Numbered from the stretch's first letter, positions 1-8,454 are shown. The stretch is DNA of 64,000 nt from Pseudobdellovibrionaceae bacterium (GCA_020635055.1 JACKAN010000012.1:46020-110019); one strand, 5' to 3'. Notes: a model not told the origin generated them from the sequence alone. Numbers and translations are program-made.

Positions 1-13
1 AATGGAGGGGAAA

Positions 14-769
14 ATGTTTAATAAATATGTTATATGTGCGTTGTTATTTTTTGCAACAGGGTCTCACAGTTTAGCAGACTCTAAAATTACAACTATGCAA
101 GATAGTTTGACTGGAATTATCGGTGATTTTTCGGCTGTGAATAGCCAGGAGGATGATTCTAAGCCATTGGCAAGCTTAAACTCTCAATCAAATGAGAGTA
201 AAGAAAATCGAATGAGTGAAAATCGAAGACGTGATAGACGCAGACTAAGAGAAAATAGTTGTTATTTAACATTTGCTTTTGAAAGGGATAACAATGGCAA
301 CTATTGTGAATCAGGATATGGGGTGGTTTATGATGGGGTCATACTAAATAATTCCTGTTATTATAGTATTGAAACGGCACATAATGTTATTAATAATTCT
401 AACGTATGCAGTTTGCCCACGCCTCTACGTGCGGGAAGATGCACATTACTTAGGCCTAACGAGAGGGATGATAACAGTAGATATTGTGATAAAGCATATG
501 GTTTTATTTACGAAGGTCACATTGTAAATAACATGTGTTTTTATTCTGCAGATCGTGCTGCTATTGAAATGCAGAACACCTCGGCCTGCTATTATAGACA
601 ACATATAGGAAGCTGTAGCTTAGCTATGCCTGGTGTTAGAGATGTGAATGGAAACTATTGTGATAATTCTTATGGAGTTATGTATAGGGGACACATTTTA
701 GACAATAGCTGCTATTATAATTTGCAAGTCGCTCAAGAGAAAATGTACAATTATAGCTTTTGCAATTAG
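14..769 (+). CDS. Secreted protein with three Cys-rich tandem repeats
   Basis: I do not recognise a named family. The ATG at 14 is preceded by GGAGGGG, so it is preferred to the upstream ATG at 2. Residues 1 to about 21 form a signal peptide (hydrophobic run ending SLADS). After a Ser/Asn/Arg-rich linker come three repeats of about 50 residues. Each has four Cys in the same order, with an ERD-x-N-x-x-YC core, a YG-(V/F)-x-Y-x-G-x-I-x-(N/D)-N segment, a C-(Y/F)-Y pair and a closing Cys. The even Cys number per unit suggests disulfide-bonded modules outside the cytoplasm. A terminator-like hairpin follows, so it is probably the last gene of its transcript. Function unknown; a surface or periplasmic binding role is only a guess. 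Confidence 0.75.
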   Translation: MFNKYVICALLFFATGSHSLADSKITTMQDSLTGIIGDFSAVNSQEDDSKPLASLNSQSNESKENRMSENRRRDRRRLRENSCYLTFAFERDNNGNYCESGYGVVYDGVILNNSCYYSIETAHNVINNSNVCSLPTPLRAGRCTLLRPNERDDNSRYCDKAYGFIYEGHIVNNMCFYSADRAAIEMQNTSACYYRQHIGSCSLAMPGVRDVNGNYCDNSYGVMYRGHILDNSCYYNLQVAQEKMYNYSFCN

Positions 770-808
770 TGCCAGGTTCCGAATCCGGGTCACAGCAAGT
801 CAGATTCT

Positions 809-840
809 AAGCGCTCAGATCATTTGAGCGCTTATCTTTT
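809..840 (+). terminator. Rho-independent terminator after the Cys-repeat gene
   Basis: A 9-bp perfect stem, AAGCGCTCA / TGAGCGCTT (809-817 and 825-833), with a 7-nt loop is followed by ATCTTTT. It lies 40 nt after the stop codon at 769. Confidence 0.7.
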
Positions 841-1249
841 GCGAATTGAAATTCAGATTTTCTCATCACGCTTCCCACTGTTGTTCAATCATCAGAATCC
901 AGAATCTGTGTTTGAATTTAACCAACTTTCAATAAATCAGTCTTGATCAATTAGTTGTTTAGAGCCCATGCCGAAATATTCAAAATAAGATTATGATCCC
1001 TGTAATTCCTTAAAATTCCTTAAAATGGAATTGTTATTTTATATAGAAATTATAATCCTGAATAAAATTATAACCTTGAATTACAATCAATATCTCAGAT
1101 TTAGTATTCGATTTTTAATATTTTTTCAAGTTTTGTACTAGCTGCACAATGGTAAACGCATAACTAGCGGCTCCATACAAAAAGTTAAAATCATTCTAAT
1201 AATTAAGCATTTAGATTTTTCTTTGAGTTAAACGAAGCTCTTCCTGCGC
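841..1249. other. AT-rich intergenic stretch, no gene seen
   Basis: No convincing reading frame, RNA gene or repeat is visible. A short direct repeat (TTCCTTAAAA near 1007-1026) is present. It reads as spacer next to decaying mobile DNA. Confidence 0.4.
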
Positions 1250-1447
1250 TTGCCAGACTATAGCCTGGAGGCTGCAGAAACAGTTTCGTTCAATGAGAAG
1301 CTTAAGGGGAAATATTTTTCTTCTGATTCTGATGAGGGAGTGAGACGTCATGCAAGGCTCGTGTGGGACCTAATTTTGGACAAACGGGCTACTTCGTTAG
1401 CCCCTGAGGCAATCATACATTCATGCGGAAAAACTTTGAAACCTTAA
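1250..1447 (+). CDS. Doubtful small ORF, possibly a gene fragment
   Basis: The 65-codon frame opens after a stop at 1229 and has only a TTG start, with no Shine-Dalgarno sequence in front. The translation is rich in charged residues and has a plausible amino-acid mix (SSDSDEGVRRHARLVW). It looks more like a remnant of a coding sequence than random DNA. It sits just before an IS630 transposase remnant on the other strand, so it may be part of the same decayed insertion region. No family recognised; it may not be expressed. Confidence 0.2.
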   Translation: MPDYSLEAAETVSFNEKLKGKYFSSDSDEGVRRHARLVWDLILDKRATSLAPEAIIHSCGKTLKP

Positions 1448-1499
1448 CTCTTGGCCTTTCTTCTAAAGTTTTATGATCTAGTAGACAATCTTCTTTATT

Positions 1500-1850
1500 A
1501 TTAATAACAAGGTAAATACATCTAAACTTTTCTCTAGCTTTATTCTTTGTAAACGGTTATTTGATTTTAACCTTAGCCTTTAACCTTAGCTTTAGTTCTT
1601 TTTCTTGCCCATATTAAAGTTTCTTCTCTTAGTTTTGAAATCTCTCCAATTCTACGATCTAAACATTGCTCTGATAAAGCTGAAAATTCAATCTCAATAA
1701 CCTTGAGCCAACTGGCTTTCTTTGGTGAATAGTCCATCTTAAAATCTTTTCAGTTAAATTAAACGCTTTCTCTACCTCCATATTCTCATAAATTGACGTC
1801 GGATTATGGGTATCGAGGTTGTTCTGTGTTCGAAAATCGTCCTTTTTTGA
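1500..1850 (-). pseudogene. IS630-family transposase C-terminal remnant
   Basis: Read on the minus strand, two overlapping frames together give the end of an IS630/Tc1-type DDE transposase. The first frame has NNLDTHNPTSIYE, matching the family's D-N-L-x-T-H block but with the catalytic Asp as Asn. About 1740 the frame shifts by one and continues MDYSPKKASWLKVIEIEFS then LSEQCLDRRIG, the family's SPxxASWLNxxExEFS block with the catalytic Glu. A duplicated ACCTTAGCCTTTA stretch near 1568-1590 shifts the frame again, and the closing FTK-x-x-AREKF block follows an in-frame stop. The N-terminal half is absent. Dead element; the family call is firm from the conserved blocks. Confidence 0.75.
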
Positions 1851-1942
1851 GACTCTATCTTCAAAATATCTACTTAAAATTATTAAAATTTTAGTTTTAT
1901 ACAACTTTTGCTATAATTAATTGATAAGCAAAGTTGGGGATT

Positions 1943-3172
1943 ATGAGAATAAAAACTAAAATGACCTTAATATTTTCTTTAGTTGCAATTCTATTGTTTT
2001 TTCAGAACTGTTCCGCACCAGAGAGCCTGAATAGTAGTGAAGATAGCAAATCATCAGCTTCCAATTTAGCCAGCAATTACAACGACATTAATGAAAAGGT
2101 AATAAAACCCAAGTGTCTTTATTGCCATTCTACTTTTAGTCCTGGCGGTGGATTGGATCTTACAGATTTTGATACGATGATGGAATCCGGAACGATAATT
2201 CCTGGTGACCCCGAAGGGAGCTCATTTTACACCTCATTAGTAAATGGTTCTATGCCGCCGACTACGCCATTAGATCCACAAAATATTCTAGCCATTGCTC
2301 AATGGATTGAAGATGGAGCAAGAGATGCCACTGGACAAATTGGTAATAAACTTCCCCTAGTTAATGCGGGTAATGATCTTTATATTTACGAACCACAAAA
2401 CACAGTCACACTTAAGGGGTCTGCGTCAGATCCTGATGGAGTTGTAGTTGCAAAAGTATGGACACAAATTGAAGGTCCCAAAACTTTAAATATTGTTTCT
2501 CCAAATAATTTAACTACTGAAGTAACAGGTTTAAATGTGTTGGGACATTATGAATTTGAGTTGAGTGTTGAGGATGATAAAGGAGACATTGTTACGGACA
2601 GAGTAAAAGTGAGCTTGAATCCATTTAATAATCTACTTCCAGTAGTTTCTGCTGGCTTAGATATAAATATTCAATTGCCGGCCACTGCCACAAGCATTAC
2701 GGCTTTAGCCGCCGACTCGGACGGTTCTATTGCAAATTATCTATGGACACAAAACTCAGGCCCATCTATAGCTAGCCTATCTAATGCAAACACTAAAACA
2801 GTAAGTATTAATGGGTTGTCGCTGGGAACCTATGTATTTAAAATCACTGTTACCGACAATAAGGGCGCTGAATCCTTTGATTTAGTTAAAGTTATTGTCG
2901 ATCCAGCAGCCATCGCTAGGACTTTTACAGATGTGAATAATACAATATTTAAACCCAAATGTTTAAATTGCCACCAAGGTGGAAATGCACGCGGTGGATA
3001 CAATATGGAAACATATGCACAAATAATGAGCTTGGTTGTTAAGAATAATGCCAATGAAAGCGGACTCTTTATTCGTTGCTGGGACGACACTATGCCTCCT
3101 GGTAATCCCTTGTCTAAAGCAGAAAAAGATAAGATCCGAGATTGGATCAACACCAACGCCCCAAATAATTAA
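1943..3172 (+). CDS. Di-haem cytochrome c-like lipoprotein with two PKD/Ig-like domains
   Basis: The start is taken as the ATG at 1943 behind GGGGA; a TTG at 1934 is the alternative. The signal segment ends with the unusual lipobox FQNC (Cys at residue 23). A first haem-binding motif CLYCH is followed by a SMPP segment of the kind that supplies the axial Met. Two beta-sandwich repeats follow, each with V-x-AG-x-D ... D-x-DG ... LG-x-Y-x-F-x-(L/I)-x-V-x-D-(D/N)-KG, typical of PKD-like domains. A second module has CLNCH and TMPPGNPL. The layout (cyt c, PKD, PKD, cyt c) resembles planctomycete-type cytochrome domains and suggests a periplasmic electron-transfer or redox-sensing lipoprotein. The electron partner is unknown. 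A hairpin repeat begins 9 nt after the stop. Confidence 0.75.
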   Translation: MRIKTKMTLIFSLVAILLFFQNCSAPESLNSSEDSKSSASNLASNYNDINEKVIKPKCLYCHSTFSPGGGLDLTDFDTMMESGTIIPGDPEGSSFYTSLVNGSMPPTTPLDPQNILAIAQWIEDGARDATGQIGNKLPLVNAGNDLYIYEPQNTVTLKGSASDPDGVVVAKVWTQIEGPKTLNIVSPNNLTTEVTGLNVLGHYEFELSVEDDKGDIVTDRVKVSLNPFNNLLPVVSAGLDINIQLPATATSITALAADSDGSIANYLWTQNSGPSIASLSNANTKTVSINGLSLGTYVFKITVTDNKGAESFDLVKVIVDPAAIARTFTDVNNTIFKPKCLNCHQGGNARGGYNMETYAQIMSLVVKNNANESGLFIRCWDDTMPPGNPLSKAEKDKIRDWINTNAPNN

Positions 3173-3180
3173 AGGCAATT

Positions 3181-3239
3181 AAAGGTACCAAGTCCCTTTT
3201 TACGTTGCGGTGAAACGTAAAAAGGGACTTGGTACCTTT
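3181..3239. repeat. Dispersed 26-bp-arm hairpin repeat, copy 1
   Basis: A perfect inverted repeat has arms at 3181-3206 and 3214-3239 and a 7-nt loop GCGGTGA. Each arm contains the KpnI-type palindrome GGTACC and the run AAGTCCCTTTTTACGTT. The stretch 3183-3239 is identical, loop orientation included, to 24145-24201. It starts right after the upstream stop codon and ends where the next gene region begins. It may act as a terminator or mRNA stabiliser, or be a REP-like mobile palindrome. Confidence 0.9.
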
Positions 3240-3268
3240 TGGTCACTGTGGTAGTTTTAGTTGTGACT

Positions 3269-4201
3269 ATGAAACGGCAAGCTTGGCAGAGTTTAGAACC
3301 GGGAGATATCGTTGATATTGTAGCTCCCGCATCTTCCAGTTCAGCAAAAGATTTAAATAACGCACTTCGCTTTGTGCATAAAATGGGATTTGTGCCCCGT
3401 GTACCAAAAGATATTTTTGGTAAGGATTTGCTTTGTGCCAATACAGACAGTCAGCGTTTTAAACATTTAAAAAATGCCATTTATGCAAAGGACTCTAAAG
3501 TCATCTGGAGTTTACGTGGGGGCTACGGCTCTTTGCGATTAATGCCTGCTCTATATAAACTTAAAAAACCAAAACATACTAAACTTTTTATTGGATATAG
3601 CGACACCACTGCACTTCATAATTTTTTTAATCAACAGTGGAACTCGCCCAGCCTACATGGAACGATGTTGGAAGAGTTGGGGCGCGGAGATGCTGGGCAA
3701 CGGGAGCTGCGTGATTTTGTCCAAGTTTTATTTCAACTTACAGATAAATTGAACTTCGATAACCTACAGGCTATGAATAGCCATGCAAGAAAAATACACA
3801 CAATTAGAGCGCCTGTAGTTGGCGGTAATCTTGCCATCTTAGCTTCCACTTTAGGCACGCCATGGAATTTTTCTGCTAAGGGAAAAATTTTGGCTTTAGA
3901 AGACATAGGCGAACGCGGTTATCGCGTTGATCGTATGCTAGTTCAGTTAGAGCAAGCGGGAGTATTTAAAGGTGTTCGTTCTGTAATATTTGGCGACTTT
4001 GTTGGCGGTGAAGAAAATAAAGCAGAAGATTGCAAATACTTATGGCGAGATGTACAGAAAAGATTTGCTACAGAAGCAAAATTTCCTGTCTTAAAAGGAT
4101 TACCTTTTGGTCACGGGGCTTTCCAAAGGCCGATGCCATTTAATACCTCAGCAAAATTACATTTAGGTCGTAAATGTTACTTACAGGTAGCCATTAAGTG
4201 A
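3269..4201 (+). CDS. ldcA: LD-carboxypeptidase (peptidase family S66)
   Basis: It is expected to cleave the terminal D-Ala from murein tetrapeptides during cell-wall recycling (LdcA), or to inactivate peptide-nucleotides as in the sister group MccF. The sequence opens with LEPGDIVDIVAPAS, typical of the family's N-terminal strand. It carries W-(S)-LRGGYGS-x-R and the nucleophile motif GYSDTTALH, whose Ser is the catalytic residue in S66. A later block GNLAIL-x-STLGTPW fits the C-terminal half. About 310 residues is normal for the family. No good ribosome-binding site precedes the ATG at 3269; a TTG at 3239 inside the hairpin edge is less likely. It is first in a forward operon, and its stop overlaps the next start (GTGA). 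Confidence 0.85.
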   Translation: MKRQAWQSLEPGDIVDIVAPASSSSAKDLNNALRFVHKMGFVPRVPKDIFGKDLLCANTDSQRFKHLKNAIYAKDSKVIWSLRGGYGSLRLMPALYKLKKPKHTKLFIGYSDTTALHNFFNQQWNSPSLHGTMLEELGRGDAGQRELRDFVQVLFQLTDKLNFDNLQAMNSHARKIHTIRAPVVGGNLAILASTLGTPWNFSAKGKILALEDIGERGYRVDRMLVQLEQAGVFKGVRSVIFGDFVGGEENKAEDCKYLWRDVQKRFATEAKFPVLKGLPFGHGAFQRPMPFNTSAKLHLGRKCYLQVAIK

Positions 4202-5250
4202 CCTCTTTTGAAACACAGTTTCTCAGGCAATTAAATATAAAAGATACAATTCATTTTTCTGATTACTGTGAATCTCTTTCTTTACAAGTCTATCAAAATG
4301 GGAAAAAGAAAATAGATTTTAGTTGGGGAGAAGACTATCTTTATTATGACTTAGCCTCGCTGACAAAACCCATTTTTACACTGTCTGCTTTTATTAAAAT
4401 GACAGAAGAACATCCCCATTTATTAGAAATGGACGTGGGTGAAATTTTGGGTTGGCCCAATTATTTACAAGTGAAAGTTCGTCATTTATTGTCCCATGGC
4501 TCCGGCTTGACTTGGTGGAAACCTATCTACAAAAAAATTCATAATGGCAGTTGGCGGGATCGACGTGAACATCTAGCAAAATTACTACAGCAGGAGAAAA
4601 CAAATCCTCAATCTGTAGCCATTTATTCTGATTTAGATTACTTGGTTTTAGGCTTTGTAATGGAAGTCTTGCTAAATAAAGATCTTCATCAATGTTGGTT
4701 GAGCTTGAAATCAAACTTTTCTAAAAACAGTTTGCATTTTGTAATTAATGATCAGTTAAAAAATAAAAGAAGCTATGCACCCACATACTCCCATCAAATA
4801 GGACCGTCCTGGGTACAAGGTCTTGTGAACGATGCGAATACTCAAAGCTTAGGTGGCATAAGTAGTCATGCTGGACTTTTTGGGCAAATAGAAGATGTAA
4901 GCAATTGGTTGTTAATGTTAAGAAAATCTCTTCTTTCTAATTCGAATTCTCATTTTGTAACTACAAAGACTATTAAAAAATTTATAAAAAGAGAGTTTTC
5001 ACCAGGAAAAGGGGATTGGTCATTGGGGTTTATGTTGCCAAGCAATGATAGCAGTTCTGGAAAATACTTTTCAAAAAAGTCTGTGGGACATTTGGGTTTT
5101 ACAGGAACTTCTTTTTGGTGGGACCCTAAAAAGGATGTATTTGTGGTCCTACTAGCCAATCGCTACATTCAAGAAAATACTGGAGAAGAATTTAAGTCGC
5201 TCAGACCTAAAATTCATAATGCAGTTATGGAGTCCTTGGGATATGGATAA
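4198..5250 (+). CDS. Beta-lactamase-fold serine hydrolase (class C / DD-peptidase-like)
   Basis: The protein has the three motifs of the serine beta-lactamase and penicillin-binding superfamily. These are S-x-x-K (SLTK, residues 54-57), a Y-S-x equivalent (YSD, near residue 141) and an H-x-G in place of the K-T-G triad (HLG, near residue 300). HxG is usual for the class C-related esterase and DD-peptidase branch. No signal peptide is evident, which points to a cytoplasmic esterase or peptidase rather than a wall-facing enzyme. It starts with GTG overlapping the stop of the LD-carboxypeptidase by four bases, so the two are probably co-translated. Substrate unknown; a role in murein-fragment processing is inferred from the neighbour. 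Confidence 0.75.
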   Translation: MTSFETQFLRQLNIKDTIHFSDYCESLSLQVYQNGKKKIDFSWGEDYLYYDLASLTKPIFTLSAFIKMTEEHPHLLEMDVGEILGWPNYLQVKVRHLLSHGSGLTWWKPIYKKIHNGSWRDRREHLAKLLQQEKTNPQSVAIYSDLDYLVLGFVMEVLLNKDLHQCWLSLKSNFSKNSLHFVINDQLKNKRSYAPTYSHQIGPSWVQGLVNDANTQSLGGISSHAGLFGQIEDVSNWLLMLRKSLLSNSNSHFVTTKTIKKFIKREFSPGKGDWSLGFMLPSNDSSSGKYFSKKSVGHLGFTGTSFWWDPKKDVFVVLLANRYIQENTGEEFKSLRPKIHNAVMESLGYG

Positions 5251-6397
5251 GTTTAGCGTTCGTGCTTTCCATGATTCCTTTGGCGAGCGCCCAGTTTTGA
5301 TGAATCTGTCCTTCCCGCATTTTGGAAAAATGTTAATCGAATCTGAAGATGCTGCACAAAAATGGGAATGGTCTGTAGAATCCATGATTATTTCCAAGGG
5401 CGGGGCAAACAATCAGTTGTTTTTAATCACCCATAAAGATCAGCAGGGTTGGATGCTTTATGTTCGAGACTATCAAGTAATAAAAGAGATTAAAAGACGA
5501 TATCCACATAAAAAAGTGCCACCAAAAAATTTATTGGATACGGGAATTTCATTGGCTCTAGCCGCGATATTGTTTTTGCTAGTCGCTATATTTGGCTTGT
5601 ATATGGCAAAAGATTTTATTGCAGATAAAATTGTTAAAGAAATACCAAAAAAATATGACAAAAAAATGGGAGAGTTTTTTGTAAACAACCTTGTGAGTAA
5701 CGAAGAGACTAAAAGATTTGCTCGTGCAAATTCGGAACTGCAAAAATTGTTAGCTCCACTATTTAAAGTAGCAGAAAATGAAGCTTATGATTTTCAAGTA
5801 TATATATCAGACAAAAAAGAAATCAATGCCTTTGCCTTGCCTGGAGGTATTTTAGTTTTTAATCGTGGGATGTTAGAAGCTGTAGACCATCCAGAAGAGA
5901 TCGCGGGAGTCGCTGCCCATGAAATGGCCCATGTGGTGAAGCGCCATAGTTTTAGACAAATTTTATCAAGCTTGGGGACCTATTCTTTGTTCCAATTTTT
6001 TCTTGGCGATTATTCTGGAATTATGGCTGTTTTTGCTGACAACGGTGCATTTTTGCTAACAAGAATGTATTCCCGTGAAACAGAAAAAGAAGCAGATTTT
6101 GTTGGTCTTAATTATTTAAAAAAAGCGAATATTAATCCTAAGGGTTTAGTTTCTTTTTTTGATAAATTAAAGTTTGAGAATCAAAGAAAAATAGAGGAAT
6201 TAGAAAAGAAGGGTATACCTTTAAGCAAAATAGATATTAGTTTAATATCCACTCATCCAGATACGGACGAGAGGATTGCTTACCTGCAATCGCAAATTAG
6301 TAAGGAAATATCATCGAAGGAAAAAAAATATTTAGAGTTAAATATTGATCTTGAAAAATTTAAAAAATTGTTAGGATATCAACAAAAGGAAGATTAA
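5243..6397 (+). CDS. Membrane-anchored M48-family zinc metalloprotease
   Basis: The start is taken as the ATG at 5243, which overlaps the preceding gene by eight bases; an ATG at 5219 is possible. The first 95 residues form a small cytoplasmic-type domain. One membrane helix covers about residues 100-121. The M48 catalytic domain follows, with HEMAH (residues 226-230, H-E-x-x-H) and the third zinc ligand in ETEKEADFVGL. The tail block STHPDTDERI is typical of the BepA/Oma1-like branch. Such enzymes degrade misfolded envelope proteins. The stop overlaps the start of the first AIM24-family gene (TAATG), so protease and AIM24 proteins are likely made together. Confidence 0.85.
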   Translation: MDKFSVRAFHDSFGERPVLMNLSFPHFGKMLIESEDAAQKWEWSVESMIISKGGANNQLFLITHKDQQGWMLYVRDYQVIKEIKRRYPHKKVPPKNLLDTGISLALAAILFLLVAIFGLYMAKDFIADKIVKEIPKKYDKKMGEFFVNNLVSNEETKRFARANSELQKLLAPLFKVAENEAYDFQVYISDKKEINAFALPGGILVFNRGMLEAVDHPEEIAGVAAHEMAHVVKRHSFRQILSSLGTYSLFQFFLGDYSGIMAVFADNGAFLLTRMYSRETEKEADFVGLNYLKKANINPKGLVSFFDKLKFENQRKIEELEKKGIPLSKIDISLISTHPDTDERIAYLQSQISKEISSKEKKYLELNIDLEKFKKLLGYQQKED

Positions 6398-7059
6398 TGG
6401 AAGTCATAGAAAAGGGCCGAAGCTCCTTCACGCACTTAGCCGTTACATTAAAGCCAGGTGAAAAAATTATTTCTGAGTCTGGTGCTATGGCGAGCATGGA
6501 TAAAGGCATCGATATCCATACAGAATTAAAGGGTGGACTATTAAGTGCCCTTGCCAGAAAAATATTTGGTGGAGAGTCCGCCTTCTTAAACACTTATTTT
6601 AATAAAGGCACTATTCCACAAACTCTAGTAATTAGTAAAATCACTCCTGGTGACATTTACCGCCACGAACTCAACAATGAAGGCATTTATCTTCAACCAG
6701 GCTCTTTTGTTTGTTGTAGCCCTAGTGTGAGGCTGCAAGTAAAATGGGCGGGTTTTCGTTTTTTATTTGGTGGAGAAGGGATATTCCGGCTCTATGCCTC
6801 TGGGGTAGGTACAATTTGGATTGGAGTGTACGGCACATTAGTAGAAAAAGAAGTGCATGGAGAATTTATCGTCGATACTGGACATTTGGTCGCCTATCCA
6901 CCAACAGTGAGATATAAAATACAACTTTCAGGTGGATTAATTTCTAGTTTTACCAGTGGTGAAGGTTTAGTGGGACGCTTAGAAGGTAAAGGAAAAGTTT
7001 TATTGCAAACTCGTAGTTTGGGTGGACTCGTTAGTTGGCTAAACCCAAGATTAATTTAA
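6397..7059 (+). CDS. AIM24 / TIGR00266-family protein, copy 1 of 3
   Basis: It belongs to the AIM24-like family of all-beta proteins, whose bacterial members have no settled function. Family marks seen are SESGAMASMD near the start, FGGESAFLNTYF, PGDIYRHEL, QPGSFVCCSPSVRLQVKW, FGGEGIFRL and the closing VDTGHLVAY plus GGEGLVGRLEGKGKVLLQTR. There is no signal peptide or membrane span. Length 220 is normal. It shares one base with the M48 protease stop and is followed 12 nt later by copy 2. Diverged tandem duplication is the simplest origin. Confidence 0.85.
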   Translation: MEVIEKGRSSFTHLAVTLKPGEKIISESGAMASMDKGIDIHTELKGGLLSALARKIFGGESAFLNTYFNKGTIPQTLVISKITPGDIYRHELNNEGIYLQPGSFVCCSPSVRLQVKWAGFRFLFGGEGIFRLYASGVGTIWIGVYGTLVEKEVHGEFIVDTGHLVAYPPTVRYKIQLSGGLISSFTSGEGLVGRLEGKGKVLLQTRSLGGLVSWLNPRLI

Positions 7060-7071
7060 GGAAGAAATATA

Positions 7072-7758
7072 ATGGAAGTAGAATTAGTAAATAGACCTTC
7101 AAGTACGGTAGCAAAAGTAACACTTCACAGTGGTGAACATTTCATCGCTGAAGGTGGAAGTATGATTGCTATGAATGGCTCAATGAGAATTGAAACCTCC
7201 ACATATAAAAGAGGTCAAGGCAATGTATTTAAAGCACTTAAAAGAATGCTCACAGGAGAATCCTTTTTTCTCAATCATTATTACTCCAGTCAAAGCAAAG
7301 ATGAGCTTTGGTTATCACATCCATTGCCTGGGGACATGGATGTCATTCACGTAGAAAAAGGCGCGGGCATTGTTGTTGCTGGGGGATCCTTTGTGGCCTG
7401 TGAAGATAATGTGGAAATGGACATGAGCTGGCAAGGTATGAAAAGTTTTTTTACTGGCGAGAATTTATTTTGGTTAAAAATGTCCGGTGAAGGACCCCTT
7501 GTTGTGAGCTCTTATGGTTCTATTTACAAGGTGAAAGTGCAAGATGGCTATGTAGTAGATACAGGTCATGTTGTTGCTTTTGAGGACACTCTTGATTTTA
7601 AAATTACCAAAGCAGGAAGCAGTTGGTGGCATTCTTTTTTGGGTGGAGAAGGTTTAGTTATGGAATTTGCTGGACGTGGTTCGATTTGGTGTCAATCCCA
7701 TAATGCCAATGAATTTGGTAGGCTCGTTGGACCATTATTAAAACCCAGAAAACAATAG
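7072..7758 (+). CDS. AIM24 / TIGR00266-family protein, copy 2 of 3
   Basis: The same fold marks occur in the same order as in copy 1: AEGGSMIAMNG, LTGESFFLNHYY, PGDMDVIHVE, VAGGSFVACEDNVEMDMSW, FTGENLFWLKMSG, VDTGHVVAFED and GGEGLVMEFAGRGSIWCQ. Pairwise identity to copies 1 and 3 looks low outside these blocks, so the duplication is old and the copies probably form a hetero-oligomer or have specialised. It starts with ATG behind GGAAGAAATATA and sits between its two paralogues with 12- and 9-nt gaps. Function unknown. Confidence 0.85.
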   Translation: MEVELVNRPSSTVAKVTLHSGEHFIAEGGSMIAMNGSMRIETSTYKRGQGNVFKALKRMLTGESFFLNHYYSSQSKDELWLSHPLPGDMDVIHVEKGAGIVVAGGSFVACEDNVEMDMSWQGMKSFFTGENLFWLKMSGEGPLVVSSYGSIYKVKVQDGYVVDTGHVVAFEDTLDFKITKAGSSWWHSFLGGEGLVMEFAGRGSIWCQSHNANEFGRLVGPLLKPRKQ

Positions 7759-7767
7759 GAGTATTGA

Positions 7768-8454
7768 GTGGATTTTAAATTCGAGATCATAGGTAAACCA
7801 GATTATAGTTATTTAAGAGTTCAAATTCCTAGTAACAAAACATTGAAAGTCGAAGCTAGTGCAATGGCAACAATGGATACGCAAATTCAGATGAAAACAA
7901 AAATGAAAGGTGGATTTGGTCGCATATTGAGTGGTGAAAATATTTTTATTAATGAATTTACCTCCGTGGGATCTCCAGGAACTATTGAAATCGCACCTGG
8001 TCCTCCAGGGGATATTTCCCATGTACACTTATCATTAGGTGAGGTATTTTATGTACAAAGTTCTTCCTATGTGGCCTCGTCCCTGTCCGTAAATATTGAA
8101 AGTCGTTGGCAAGGATTAGCCAGGGGGTTTTTTTCGGGTGCTGGATTGTTTTTAATTCGTTGTACTGGACCTGGAGATTTGTGGTTTAATTCTTTTGGTG
8201 GAATATTTCATATTGATGTAAAAGGGGAGACTGTAGTTGATAACGGACATATTGTGGCCTTTACTTCTGGCTTAGATTACGACATCACTAAGGTGGGAGG
8301 TTATAAATCCTTGTTTTTATCTGGAGAGGGTCTAGTTTGTCGTTTCCGTGGGGAGGGAAAAGTTTGGGTGCAAAACCGTAAACTATCTTCCTTTGCAGCC
8401 TGGATACATCCATTCCGAAGGATTCAACGCAAAGATAATTCCATATCAACATAA
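7768..8454 (+). CDS. AIM24 / TIGR00266-family protein, copy 3 of 3
   Basis: It starts with GTG behind a good AGGAG. Family blocks are EASAMATMD, LSGENIFINEFTS, PGPPGDISHVHL, VQSSSYVASSLSVNIESRW, FSGAGLFLIRCTGPG, VDNGHIVAFTSG and SGEGLVCRFRGEGKVWVQNRK. It closes the run ldcA, serine hydrolase, M48 protease and three AIM24 proteins, whose gaps are at most 12 nt, so one transcript is likely. The three AIM24 copies next to a membrane protease suggest an envelope-associated assembly, but nothing in the sequence proves this. Confidence 0.85.
   Translation: MDFKFEIIGKPDYSYLRVQIPSNKTLKVEASAMATMDTQIQMKTKMKGGFGRILSGENIFINEFTSVGSPGTIEIAPGPPGDISHVHLSLGEVFYVQSSSYVASSLSVNIESRWQGLARGFFSGAGLFLIRCTGPGDLWFNSFGGIFHIDVKGETVVDNGHIVAFTSGLDYDITKVGGYKSLFLSGEGLVCRFRGEGKVWVQNRKLSSFAAWIHPFRRIQRKDNSIST

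Noticed and set aside
775..790. GGTTCCGAATCC, resembling a tRNA T-arm
   Set aside because: No acceptor stem, D-arm or anticodon arm can be built around it.
3269..8454. Protease plus AIM24 cluster as a phage-defence system
   Set aside because: No nuclease, NTPase sensor or toxin is present, and the first two genes are envelope-type hydrolases; nothing supports defence.
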